Below, piece after piece: positions 15,937 through 23,548 of a stretch of 64,000 nucleotides of DNA. Location: assembly GCF_033446685.1 (NCBI RefSeq), contig NZ_JAWQLY010000003.1:1-64000 (forward strand). Reading direction: 5' to 3'. This DNA comes from Modicisalibacter sp033446685 (GTDB taxonomy: Bacteria > Pseudomonadota > Gammaproteobacteria > Pseudomonadales > Halomonadaceae). The first letter of the stretch is position 1. Every line of letters begins with the position of its first letter. The notes under the pieces were generated by a model. It saw nothing but the letters and a program-made list of their open reading frames with translations, searched no databases and had not been told where the DNA came from. The translations under genes and the position numbers were made by a program.

Positions 15937-15942
15937 CATGTT

Positions 15943-16019
<77 letters not shown>

Positions 16020-16035
16020 TCAGATCGTGTGGCGT

Positions 16036-16063
16036 ATATTACCAGTAAATTGCGCGACGTCAA
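16036..16063 (-). promoter_or_regulatory. Promoter of tRNA-fMet
   Basis: Leftward TTGACG (16063-16058), a 16-base spacer and TAATAT (16041-16036), about 17 bases before the tRNA 5' end. Both boxes are near consensus, typical of stable-RNA promoters. Confidence 0.8.
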
Positions 16064-16193
16064 GCCTTGGGCGGATGTTCGCGTAGACCCGGTACTCTCG
16101 GCCATACTGACTCCCAGGCGGCTCCATTGGCCTTGCCTAAGACGTCATGGAAATCGACGTCGATCCCATAGAAATGACTCAGGGGGAGACAAG

Positions 16194-16940
16194 ATGACAC
16201 AAACAGCACCCGTCGCCTGGGTAACTGGCGGTACCGGTGGCATCGGCACCGCGATTTGCCGCGCCATGGCCAAGGAGGGTTACCAGGTCGTGGCGGGCTA
16301 TCACAATCCCGAAAAGGCCAAGCATTGGCTGGAAGAGCAGCGCGCCGAAGGCTTCGATAACATCGCCCTGTCCGGCGCCAATCTGATCGACTACGAGGAC
16401 TGCGAAGCCGGGGTGCGCGAGATTCGCGACAAGTTCGGTCCGGTCAGCGTGCTGGTCAATTGCGCCGGCATCACCCGCGACACCACGCTCAAGAAGATGA
16501 GTCCCGAACAATGGGGGGAAGTCATCAACTGCAATCTCAATAGTGTCTTCAATACCTGTCGCTGCGTGCTCGAGGACATGCTCGAGAACGGCTACGGCCG
16601 TATCGTCAACATTTCCTCGATCAACGGGCGCAAGGGGCAGTTCGGCCAGGCCAACTACTCGGCGGCCAAGGCGGGGATGCACGGCCTGACCATGTCGCTG
16701 GCTCAGGAGACCGCGACCAAGGGCATCACCGTCAACACCCTCTCGCCCGGCTATATCGCCACCGACATGATCATGAAGATACCCGAGAAGATCCGTGAAT
16801 CGATTCGCGAAGGTATCCCGGTCAAGCGCTTCGGCGAGCCCGAAGAGATCGCACGGGCGGTGTGCTTCCTCGCCGACCGTGACTCAGGGTTCATCACCGG
16901 GGCCAACCTGGATATCAACGGTGGGCAGTTCATGGGCTGA
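16194..16940 (+). CDS. phaB: Acetoacetyl-CoA reductase PhaB
   Basis: A 248-residue short-chain dehydrogenase. The nucleotide-binding TGGTGGIG is at 11-18, NCAG at 89-92, and the catalytic Ser/Tyr155/Lys159 in YSAAK. The strongest match is PhaB: TGGTGGIGTAICRAMAKEGY, the NPEKAKHWLEEQ stretch and the C-terminal GANLDINGGQFM. PhaB reduces acetoacetyl-CoA to (R)-3-hydroxybutyryl-CoA with NADPH for polyhydroxybutyrate synthesis. The start at 16194 has a strong GGGGGAG six bases upstream. phaA and phaC are not nearby. A good terminator follows. Confidence 0.92.
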   Translation: MTQTAPVAWVTGGTGGIGTAICRAMAKEGYQVVAGYHNPEKAKHWLEEQRAEGFDNIALSGANLIDYEDCEAGVREIRDKFGPVSVLVNCAGITRDTTLKKMSPEQWGEVINCNLNSVFNTCRCVLEDMLENGYGRIVNISSINGRKGQFGQANYSAAKAGMHGLTMSLAQETATKGITVNTLSPGYIATDMIMKIPEKIRESIREGIPVKRFGEPEEIARAVCFLADRDSGFITGANLDINGGQFMG

Positions 16941-16968
16941 AGGGCGCTCGGCGTCTTGCTAGCCAGAG

Positions 16969-17000
16969 AGCGGGTCTCGCGTCAGCGAGGCCCGCTTTTT
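16969..17000 (+). terminator. Terminator after phaB
   Basis: A 12-bp stem with one mismatch (16969-16980 with 16985-16996, AGCGGGTCTCGC/GCGAGGCCCGCT), loop GTCA and a following T run. Confidence 0.85.
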
Positions 17001-17023
17001 CGTGTATCGCCAAGGATGATCGG

Positions 17024-19807
17024 TCAGGCGGGCGGTAGTTCGGCCAGCCGCGACAGCTGCAGGTCGAGCTCACCGGCTTCGCGCTGCCAGAGTTCCGGCG
17101 ACACCGGTCCGGTGGCGAAGATCTCGGCGAGGACGCCGTGCAGTTCCTCGGCCTTGGTCTGCTCGCGGCCGAGTCCTTCGTTGAGCCGTTCGACCTGGAT
17201 CGCCAGGCGCAGCGGTTCGTCGTCACGGCTCACTTGGCTGCCGGCGAGCAGCGCCAGGTGGACGCGAAGGCGGGCCAGACGATCGGCGATCTGATTGGCC
17301 TCCGGCGGATCGCGGCGCAACGCGTTGCGTTGCCGGTGGGCGCGCTGGATGTCGGCGGCAAGCGAGTCGTGTTCCTCGACGTCCGCGGCGGGTTCGCCGG
17401 CGAGCGCCTTGGCGTCGGCCTGGAGGTGGGCGTCGAGCAGCGGCCGCAGGGCCTGCCAGCCGTGAATCGCCTCGCTGATGGCCAGTCGCGACAACCGCTC
17501 GCGGCGAGCGCGAACGATGCCCGACCAGCGCCGCCGCATGCCTTCGCTGCGACGGCCCTGGGGCAGTGGCTCGAGGTCTTCCGCTTCGGCGATCGCCGCC
17601 TCGAGTATCAAGGCGTCCTGATTGCTCTCCGGCTGCCAGGCATCGAGACGCTCGATCAATTCCTGCATGGCGTCCAGGCGCTGGCGGGTGCGTTGGGCGC
17701 GGTCGTCGCGCTCGTTCTCGCGGGCGGCAAAGATGTTGTCGCAGGCACCGCGAAAGGTGCGCCACAACGTCTGTTCCTCACCCTTGGGAGCGCGTCCCAG
17801 CTCGCGCCAGCGACGCTGCAGGGCCTTGGCCCGCTCGGCGCGTTGCGCGGCGGGGCCGTCGTCGTTCTGCAGCGCCTGGGCCTGCTCGACCAGCTCGCGC
17901 TTGCTGGCGGCGATCTCCTGGGCGCGCTGGTCGATCAGCATCTGCAGGGCGTGGCGGATATTGCCGAAGCGCTGGCCGACGGCCTCGGCCTGATCGCGCG
18001 GGACCGGCGAGAAGCGTCGCCACTGCTCGCGGGCGCGATCGCGGATCTGGCGTAGCACGTCGGGGTCGGCCTGAGGATCGGGCTTGGCGATCAGGGCTTC
18101 TAATTGTTCGCAAAGTCCCTGACGGGCGATCAGGTTCTGCTGACGATCGGCGTCGCGCTTCTCGCGCCACGCGGCGAGCCGTTCGTGGATGCGATCCGAG
18201 GCCGCACGGAAACGCGCGGAAAGCTCGCGGTCGGCGGCGGCATCGCCCAGGTTCTTCCAGTCCTTGATCAACTGCCGGTGCTGGCGGTCGAGTTCGCCGT
18301 CGTCGAGATCCTGGTCGTCGGCCAGCGCTTCGATGGCATGGCAGAGTTGCTCGCGCTTGGGGCCGGCGACGAAGCCGCGCCAGTCGCGCAGTTCGGCGAG
18401 CTGGGCACCGAGGCGCTTGAGCGTCGGCAGGTGCTGGCGGCGGGCGTCTTCGGGAAGTCGCTCAAGGCGCTGGCGCAGGCTCTGATGGAGGCGGCTGGCG
18501 CGCTTGAAGGCGCCGCGGTCGAGCAGTTCGTCGAGCGTGCCCAACTCCTGGGCAAAGCGCTCGGCCGAAGCCGTGGCCTCGCCGGCCGCTTCGCTGCGCT
18601 GGTCGCTCAGGCGGCGCTGCGCATGGGCTAGCAACGCTGGCGGCGGCAGATCGGAGGGCCAATCCAGGGCGTCGACGGCGTCTCGGATCGCCGGGTCGTC
18701 GCGCGCCTCGAGCGCCTGCTTGAGCGTCGCGGCCTGGGTCTCGGTACGCTGCCAGGCGGCCAGGATGCGTTCGTGCTCGATCAGCGCCGCGTTGTAGCGC
18801 TCGCTGAGCGTGGTGTCCGGGGCGTGCTGGTCGGAAAGCGTCTGCCAGCGGTTGGCGAGCAGGCGCTTCTGGGCCTGCAGGCTGGCGATATCCTGTTCGC
18901 CGATGCGCTCGCCCTGGCGCAGGCCGGCGAGGGTGTCTTCCAGGGCCTCGATCAACGAACGCCGCGTCTCGTCGGCATCGTCGCGGCGCTGATCGGCGGC
19001 GGCGAGCGCGTGGTGCTGGGCCTCGTGATCGGCGATGGTCTTGCGACAGCGCAGCGCGGCTTCATGGAAGCGCTGCTCCTGGCTGCGGGTCGGCACGTCC
19101 GGCAGGGCGTCCCACTCACGCTGCAGATGGCGGTAGCGGCCCGCATAGAGTGGCTCCCAGGCATGCTCGGCGTGTTGCTCGAGCGCGCTCAACAATTGTT
19201 CGCGCCGCGCCGCACGCTGGCGCGCCTCGGCGGCATCCTCGCGCTGACGATTGAGTCGCATGCGGGCGATCCGGGCGACCTGCTTGTCGCGCCGGGCGCG
19301 GCGGGTCAGCTGGGTCAGCGCGGTGTCGCTGGTGATGCGCTCGGCAGCCGCCTGGCGTACCGCGGCGATGCCGTTCTCGCAGGCCTGCCTGAGCAGCCGG
19401 TCCTCGTCTTCGAGGCGCGCCAGGGCGGCCAGCCGCAGCCCCTGATTGTCGCCCTGCAGGGCGATCGTCTCGAGCAGGTCGGGATCGCTGAGACGCTCGA
19501 CCAGCGTCAGCCGAAAGGCCAGCGGCGTATCGCCGGCGCGCCCGATCAACAGATCCAGCAGGCGCTCGTGGAGTTCGCGGGAAGCGCTGCGCTCGAGCAG
19601 GCCGACTAGACGTGCCGGATCCTCGAAGCACGCCAGCGCGGCACGGCGCACTTCGCTGTCGCTGTCAGCGGCCAGCTTTTCGAGGCGCTGGCGATCCTCG
19701 ACGTCGGCGGGATCGAGGCGGGCGATCGCCTGGCGGCGCACCGCCGGGTCGCTGTGCTGCCAACGCGGGGCGAAGAGGCGGCGAAGAAATCCTGGCATGA
19801 CTGGCAT
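17024..19807 (-). CDS. Large DUF349 domain protein
   Basis: About 927 residues. The N-terminal part (1-150) looks like HEAT-type repeats (SDPAVRRQAIARLDP, DSEVRRAALACFED, NQGLRLAALARLED). The rest is dominated by long charged helices and several DUF349 units (patterns such as EREWDALPD, LIKDWKNLGD, LQRRWRELGRAPK), giving an extended coiled-coil protein rich in Arg, Glu, Ala and Gln. The function is unknown in bacteria. Start ATG 19807 (MPVMPGFLRR) is chosen; ATG 19798 is an alternative and the frame extends upstream to 20110 without similarity. Divergent from minC. Confidence 0.82.
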   Translation of the reverse strand: MPVMPGFLRRLFAPRWQHSDPAVRRQAIARLDPADVEDRQRLEKLAADSDSEVRRAALACFEDPARLVGLLERSASRELHERLLDLLIGRAGDTPLAFRLTLVERLSDPDLLETIALQGDNQGLRLAALARLEDEDRLLRQACENGIAAVRQAAAERITSDTALTQLTRRARRDKQVARIARMRLNRQREDAAEARQRAARREQLLSALEQHAEHAWEPLYAGRYRHLQREWDALPDVPTRSQEQRFHEAALRCRKTIADHEAQHHALAAADQRRDDADETRRSLIEALEDTLAGLRQGERIGEQDIASLQAQKRLLANRWQTLSDQHAPDTTLSERYNAALIEHERILAAWQRTETQAATLKQALEARDDPAIRDAVDALDWPSDLPPPALLAHAQRRLSDQRSEAAGEATASAERFAQELGTLDELLDRGAFKRASRLHQSLRQRLERLPEDARRQHLPTLKRLGAQLAELRDWRGFVAGPKREQLCHAIEALADDQDLDDGELDRQHRQLIKDWKNLGDAAADRELSARFRAASDRIHERLAAWREKRDADRQQNLIARQGLCEQLEALIAKPDPQADPDVLRQIRDRAREQWRRFSPVPRDQAEAVGQRFGNIRHALQMLIDQRAQEIAASKRELVEQAQALQNDDGPAAQRAERAKALQRRWRELGRAPKGEEQTLWRTFRGACDNIFAARENERDDRAQRTRQRLDAMQELIERLDAWQPESNQDALILEAAIAEAEDLEPLPQGRRSEGMRRRWSGIVRARRERLSRLAISEAIHGWQALRPLLDAHLQADAKALAGEPAADVEEHDSLAADIQRAHRQRNALRRDPPEANQIADRLARLRVHLALLAGSQVSRDDEPLRLAIQVERLNEGLGREQTKAEELHGVLAEIFATGPVSPELWQREAGELDLQLSRLAELPPA

Positions 19808-19945
19808 GAGTGGCAACGCATCCCTGATGGTTTGGCGTACGAAAGTGAGGCGACCGACGGCATCCGCTGCCGTCGTTATGGCTCCCGTGCTATATAAGCA
19901 TGCGCATCGACGCCGGAAAAGCCCGGGCGTCGTCGCCTGGCGACA

Positions 19946-19975
19946 CTGACAAGCGTTGCTCGCTGAGCGTATGAT
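19946..19975 (+). promoter_or_regulatory. Promoter of minCDE
   Basis: CTGACA (19946-19951), an 18-base spacer and TATGAT (19970-19975), 65 bases before the minC start. Both boxes differ from consensus by one base. Confidence 0.6.
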
Positions 19976-20039
19976 CAGTTGCAGCCCGGCGACCCCTCGC
20001 TTAGTTTTAAGTGTCATTACCCGACCGTGGAGACCGGCT

Positions 20040-20795
20040 ATGAGCCTCAATGTGGACAGGGCGGGCAGCGCCTTCACTTTCAAGGGTGGCATGCTGCCCA
20101 TGACGGTCATGGAGCTGACCAGCGCCGATCCCGAAGCGATTCGCGATCAATTGGTCGGCAAGCTCAATCAGGCGCCGGCCTTCTTTCAGCATACCCCGGT
20201 AATGCTGAGTGTCGAAAAGCTCGACGAGCCGCACCTGGCACTTGAGCGTATCTGCGCGGTCTGCCGCGCCCACAAGCTGTTGCCGGTGGCGGTGCGCGGC
20301 GGCGGCGATCCGGTCAAGCAATCGGCCTGGGCCCTGGGGCTGGGTTGGTTCCCGCCCCAGGAAGAGCGGGTCCGCAACCTGGAAAGCGTCGAGCCCACGG
20401 GCCGCGCGCAAGCGCTGCCCGAGGAAGAAGCGCCCCTGGCGCCCGGCGTCGGTGGGGTCGTGGCGGTGGGTAGCCGCATTCATCGCGGCACGGTGCGTTC
20501 CGGGCAACAGGTCACCGCACCGGATGGCGATCTGGTCGTGCTCGGCGCGGTCAACGCCGGTGCCGAGGTGCTGGCGGGCGGCAACATCCACGTCTACGGG
20601 GCGCTGCGCGGGCGCGCGCTGGCCGGTATCCACGGCGATCGCGAGGCCAGCATCTTCTGTCACGAACTGCGTGCCGAGCTGCTTTCGCTGGCCGGCAATT
20701 ACAAGCGTCTGGAAGACATCGACCCGCAACTGCTGGGCAAGGCCGTGCAGGCGCGGCTCGATGACGATCAACTGACCATTGCGCCGCTGGCCTGA
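20040..20795 (+). CDS. minC: Septum site-determining protein MinC
   Basis: A 251-residue division inhibitor. The N-terminal domain (about 1-110) inhibits FtsZ polymerisation. A variable linker (about 115-145, acidic and proline-rich) leads to the C-terminal right-handed beta-helix (about 146-251), with RIHRGTVRSGQQVTAPDGDL and GNIHVYGALRGRALAGI as clear family signatures. It binds MinD at the membrane to block polar septa. The start at 20040 has GGAG seven bases upstream. First gene of minCDE. Confidence 0.96.
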   Translation: MSLNVDRAGSAFTFKGGMLPMTVMELTSADPEAIRDQLVGKLNQAPAFFQHTPVMLSVEKLDEPHLALERICAVCRAHKLLPVAVRGGGDPVKQSAWALGLGWFPPQEERVRNLESVEPTGRAQALPEEEAPLAPGVGGVVAVGSRIHRGTVRSGQQVTAPDGDLVVLGAVNAGAEVLAGGNIHVYGALRGRALAGIHGDREASIFCHELRAELLSLAGNYKRLEDIDPQLLGKAVQARLDDDQLTIAPLA

Positions 20796-20843
20796 GCCGG
20801 CCGCGGCGAGACGATCTTCGATATCAGCAACAGGAAGCTTACC

Positions 20844-21662
20844 TTGGCCAAGATCCTAGTAGTGACCTCCGGCAAGGGCGGGGTCGGGAAAACGACCAGT
20901 GCTGCAGCCATCGCCACCGGGCTGGCGCTGCGCGGCAAGAAGACGGTGGTAATCGACTTCGACGTGGGGTTGCGTAACCTCGATTTGATCATGGGCTGCG
21001 AACGGCGCGTGGTCTACGACCTGATCAACGTGATCCAGGGCGAGGCGGGGCTCAACCAGGCGATGATCCGCGACAAGCGGGTCGAGAACCTGCATATCCT
21101 GCCGGCCTCGCAGACCCGCGACAAGGATGCCCTGACCGCCGAGGGCGTCGAGAAGGTGCTCGATACGCTGAGCAAGGATTTCGATTACGTGGTCTGCGAC
21201 TCGCCGGCGGGCATCGAGCGCGGCGCGCAGTTGGCCATGTACTTCGCCGACGAGGCGGTGGTGGTGACCAACCCCGAAGTCTCCTCGGTGCGCGACTCCG
21301 ACCGTATCCTCGGCCTGCTGGGTTCCAAGACCCGCCGCGCCGAGCAGAACCGCGATCCGGTCAAGGAGCACCTGCTGATCACGCGCTACGATCCGGAGCG
21401 GGTCACCGGCGGCGACATGCTCAACCTCGAAGACATTCACGAGATCCTGGCGATCAACCTGATCGGCCTGATCCCCGAGTCCGAGGCGGTGCTGCGGGCG
21501 TCCAACCAGGGCGTTCCGGTGACCCACGACCTGAAGAGCGATGCCGGCCAGGCCTATACCGACACGGTGTCGCGTCTGCTCGGTGAAGAAGTGCCGTTGC
21601 GTTTCCATGAGTATCAGAAAAAGAGCCTGCTCTCCCGCATGTTCGGAGGAGGTCGTCGGTGA
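20844..21662 (+). CDS. minD: Septum site-determining protein MinD (ATPase)
   Basis: A 272-residue deviant Walker A ATPase. SGKGGVGKTT at 9-18 carries the signature Lys11 and Lys16. DFDVGLRNLD and CDSPAGIE form the switch regions, and the C-terminal amphipathic membrane-targeting helix is LLSRMFGGG. ATP-bound dimers bind the inner membrane, recruit MinC and are released by MinE. The start is TTG at 20844 (TTG GCC AAG), with AGGA eight bases upstream; no ATG fits the conserved N terminus. Its stop overlaps the minE start (GTGA). Confidence 0.97.
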   Translation: MAKILVVTSGKGGVGKTTSAAAIATGLALRGKKTVVIDFDVGLRNLDLIMGCERRVVYDLINVIQGEAGLNQAMIRDKRVENLHILPASQTRDKDALTAEGVEKVLDTLSKDFDYVVCDSPAGIERGAQLAMYFADEAVVVTNPEVSSVRDSDRILGLLGSKTRRAEQNRDPVKEHLLITRYDPERVTGGDMLNLEDIHEILAINLIGLIPESEAVLRASNQGVPVTHDLKSDAGQAYTDTVSRLLGEEVPLRFHEYQKKSLLSRMFGGGRR

Positions 21663-21907
21663 AGCTACTCGAATTTCTCAAGCGTGAACGCAAGAAATCC
21701 GCGTCGGTCGCCAAGGAGCGCCTGCAGATCATCGTGGCGCACCAGCGTAGCCAGCGTGACCAGCCGGACTACATGCCGATGCTCGAGAGGGAATTGCTGG
21801 AGGTGATTCGGCGCTACGTCAATGTCGATCAGGATGCCATCAATATCACTCTCGATAGCGAAGACGATTGCTCGGTTCTCGAGCTCAACGTCACGCTGCC
21901 GCGCTGA
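21659..21907 (+). CDS. minE: Cell division topological specificity factor MinE
   Basis: An 82-residue protein, typical length. The N-terminal MKLLEFLKRERKKSASVAKE contains the amphipathic membrane helix and start of the anti-MinCD helix. RLQIIVAHQR is the MinD-contact segment and the C-terminal beta-rich part provides dimerisation and topological specificity. The start is GTG at 21659, overlapping the minD stop by four bases, so the two should be made in fixed ratio. Confidence 0.96.
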   Translation: MKLLEFLKRERKKSASVAKERLQIIVAHQRSQRDQPDYMPMLERELLEVIRRYVNVDQDAINITLDSEDDCSVLELNVTLPR

Positions 21908-21974
21908 CCTGATTGCTGAGTCGAATGCGGCGCTGTGCTAATCTGGACGCTTTGAGCCGGTAGGGGGAGCGTGC

Positions 21975-23435
21975 ATGGCGCAGCGCAGCGATTCGCCGCA
22001 GACATTTCTGTGGCACGACTACGAGACGTTCGGCGCCGATCCGCGCAGCGACAGGCCTTCTCAATTCGCGGCCATCCGCACCGATGCCGATTTCAACGAG
22101 CTCGGTGAGCCGCTGACGCTTTATTGCAAGCCGGCGGACGATTACCTGCCGGCCCCGCAAGCCTGCCTGATCACCGGTATCACGCCGCAAACGGCGCGCC
22201 GCCGTGGACTGCCCGAGATCGAGTTCGCGGCGCGCATCAACGCCGAGATGAGCGTGCCGGGTACCTGCGTGCTGGGCTACAACAGCCTGCGCTTCGATGA
22301 CGAGGTCACTCGCCATCTGTTCTATCGCAACTTCCTCGACCCCTACGCCCGCGAGTGGCAGAACGGCAACTCGCGCTGGGATCTGATCGACGTGGTGCGT
22401 GCCTTCCATGCGCTGCGCCCGGCGGGCATCGAATGGCCGCTTCGCGAGGACGGTGCGCCGAGCTTTCGTCTCGAGGATCTCACCGCGGCCAACGGCATCG
22501 AGCATGCCGGCGCCCACGATGCGCTGGCCGACGTGCGCGCGACCATCGCCCTGGCGCGGTTGCTGTGCGAACGCAATCCCAAACTGTTCGATTACTTGCT
22601 CGACCTGCGCCGCAAGCGCGCGGTGGCCAAGCTGCTGGATATCCCCTCGCACAAGCCGATGCTGCACGTCTCGCGGCGCTATCCGGCGAGCCGTGGCTGC
22701 AGCGCGTTGGTGATGCCGCTGGCCGAGCATCCGTCGAACCCCAACGGGGTGATCGTCTACGACCTGAGCGTCGACCCCGAGCCGCTGTTCGCGCTCGATG
22801 TCGAGGCGATTCGCGCCCGGGTCTTCGCCAGTGCCGACGAGCTCAGCGAGGGCGAATCGCGGATCCCGCTGAAGGTCATCCACATCAACCGTAGCCCGGT
22901 GCTGTTGCCGATCTCGGCGGTGACCGACGAGGTGCAGGCGCGGCTCAAGCTCGACCGCGCGCTCTGCGAGCGTCACTGGCAGGCGCTGTGCGCCCGCCCC
23001 GAGGCGGCCCGCAAGGCCGCCGCGGCGTTCGCCGAGGGACCGGGCAAGACGCCCAGCGACCCGGATTTCATGCTCTATTCCGGTGGCTTCTTCTCGCCGG
23101 CCGACCGCCAGGAGATGCAGCGCGTCCACGAAACCGCGCCCGAGGCGCTAGGCGAGACGGCCTTCGCCTTCCAGGACCCGCGGCTCGAGGAGATGCTGTT
23201 CCGGCTGCGCGCGCGCTGCTATCCCGACACTCTGAGCGGCGAGCAGCAGCAGCAGTGGGAGGCGTTTCGCTGGGCGCGGATGAACGATACCTCGTTGGGG
23301 ATCCTGACCCTCAAGGCCTTCGCGCGCGAGATCGAGCAGCTCAATCAGGTCGCGCTGAGCGACCGCGACCGTCAGGTGCTCGAGGAACTGGTCATGCACG
23401 TCGAGGCGATGATGCCGCCCCAGGCCTTCGAGTAG
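21975..23435 (+). CDS. sbcB: Exodeoxyribonuclease I (SbcB)
   Basis: A 486-residue enzyme (E. coli 475). The DEDDh nuclease domain begins with HDYETFGADP (Asp and Glu of ExoI). GYNSLRFDDE is ExoII, and HDALADVRAT holds the ExoIII His and Asp. An SH3-like and C-terminal helical domain follow, including the conserved NDTSLGILTL-type region near the end. It degrades single-stranded DNA 3'-5' and acts in recombination and mismatch repair. The start at 21975 has GGGGGAG upstream. It follows minE by 67 bp and ends at a bidirectional terminator. Confidence 0.93.
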   Translation: MAQRSDSPQTFLWHDYETFGADPRSDRPSQFAAIRTDADFNELGEPLTLYCKPADDYLPAPQACLITGITPQTARRRGLPEIEFAARINAEMSVPGTCVLGYNSLRFDDEVTRHLFYRNFLDPYAREWQNGNSRWDLIDVVRAFHALRPAGIEWPLREDGAPSFRLEDLTAANGIEHAGAHDALADVRATIALARLLCERNPKLFDYLLDLRRKRAVAKLLDIPSHKPMLHVSRRYPASRGCSALVMPLAEHPSNPNGVIVYDLSVDPEPLFALDVEAIRARVFASADELSEGESRIPLKVIHINRSPVLLPISAVTDEVQARLKLDRALCERHWQALCARPEAARKAAAAFAEGPGKTPSDPDFMLYSGGFFSPADRQEMQRVHETAPEALGETAFAFQDPRLEEMLFRLRARCYPDTLSGEQQQQWEAFRWARMNDTSLGILTLKAFAREIEQLNQVALSDRDRQVLEELVMHVEAMMPPQAFE

Positions 23436-23498
23436 GCTTGGCCTAGCCGCCTGGCGGCAGGCATGAGGGCAGTCCAGCCTGCAAATCGGGCTCACGCG

Positions 23499-23532
23499 AA
23501 AGCGCCCCGCCGGGTCTCCGGCGGGGCGCTTT
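23499..23532. terminator. Bidirectional terminator between sbcB and the protease gene
   Basis: A 15-bp perfect stem (23499-23513 with 23518-23532, AAAGCGCCCCGCCGG/CCGGCGGGGCGCTTT), loop GTCT, in the convergent gap. Confidence 0.85.
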
Positions 23533-23548
23533 GCATGCTGGCGATTGC

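Noticed and set aside
21891..23129. 412-codon ORF antisense to sbcB
   Set aside because: Shadow of sbcB in GC-rich DNA: no ribosome binding site, no domain, and it overlaps a certain gene in full.
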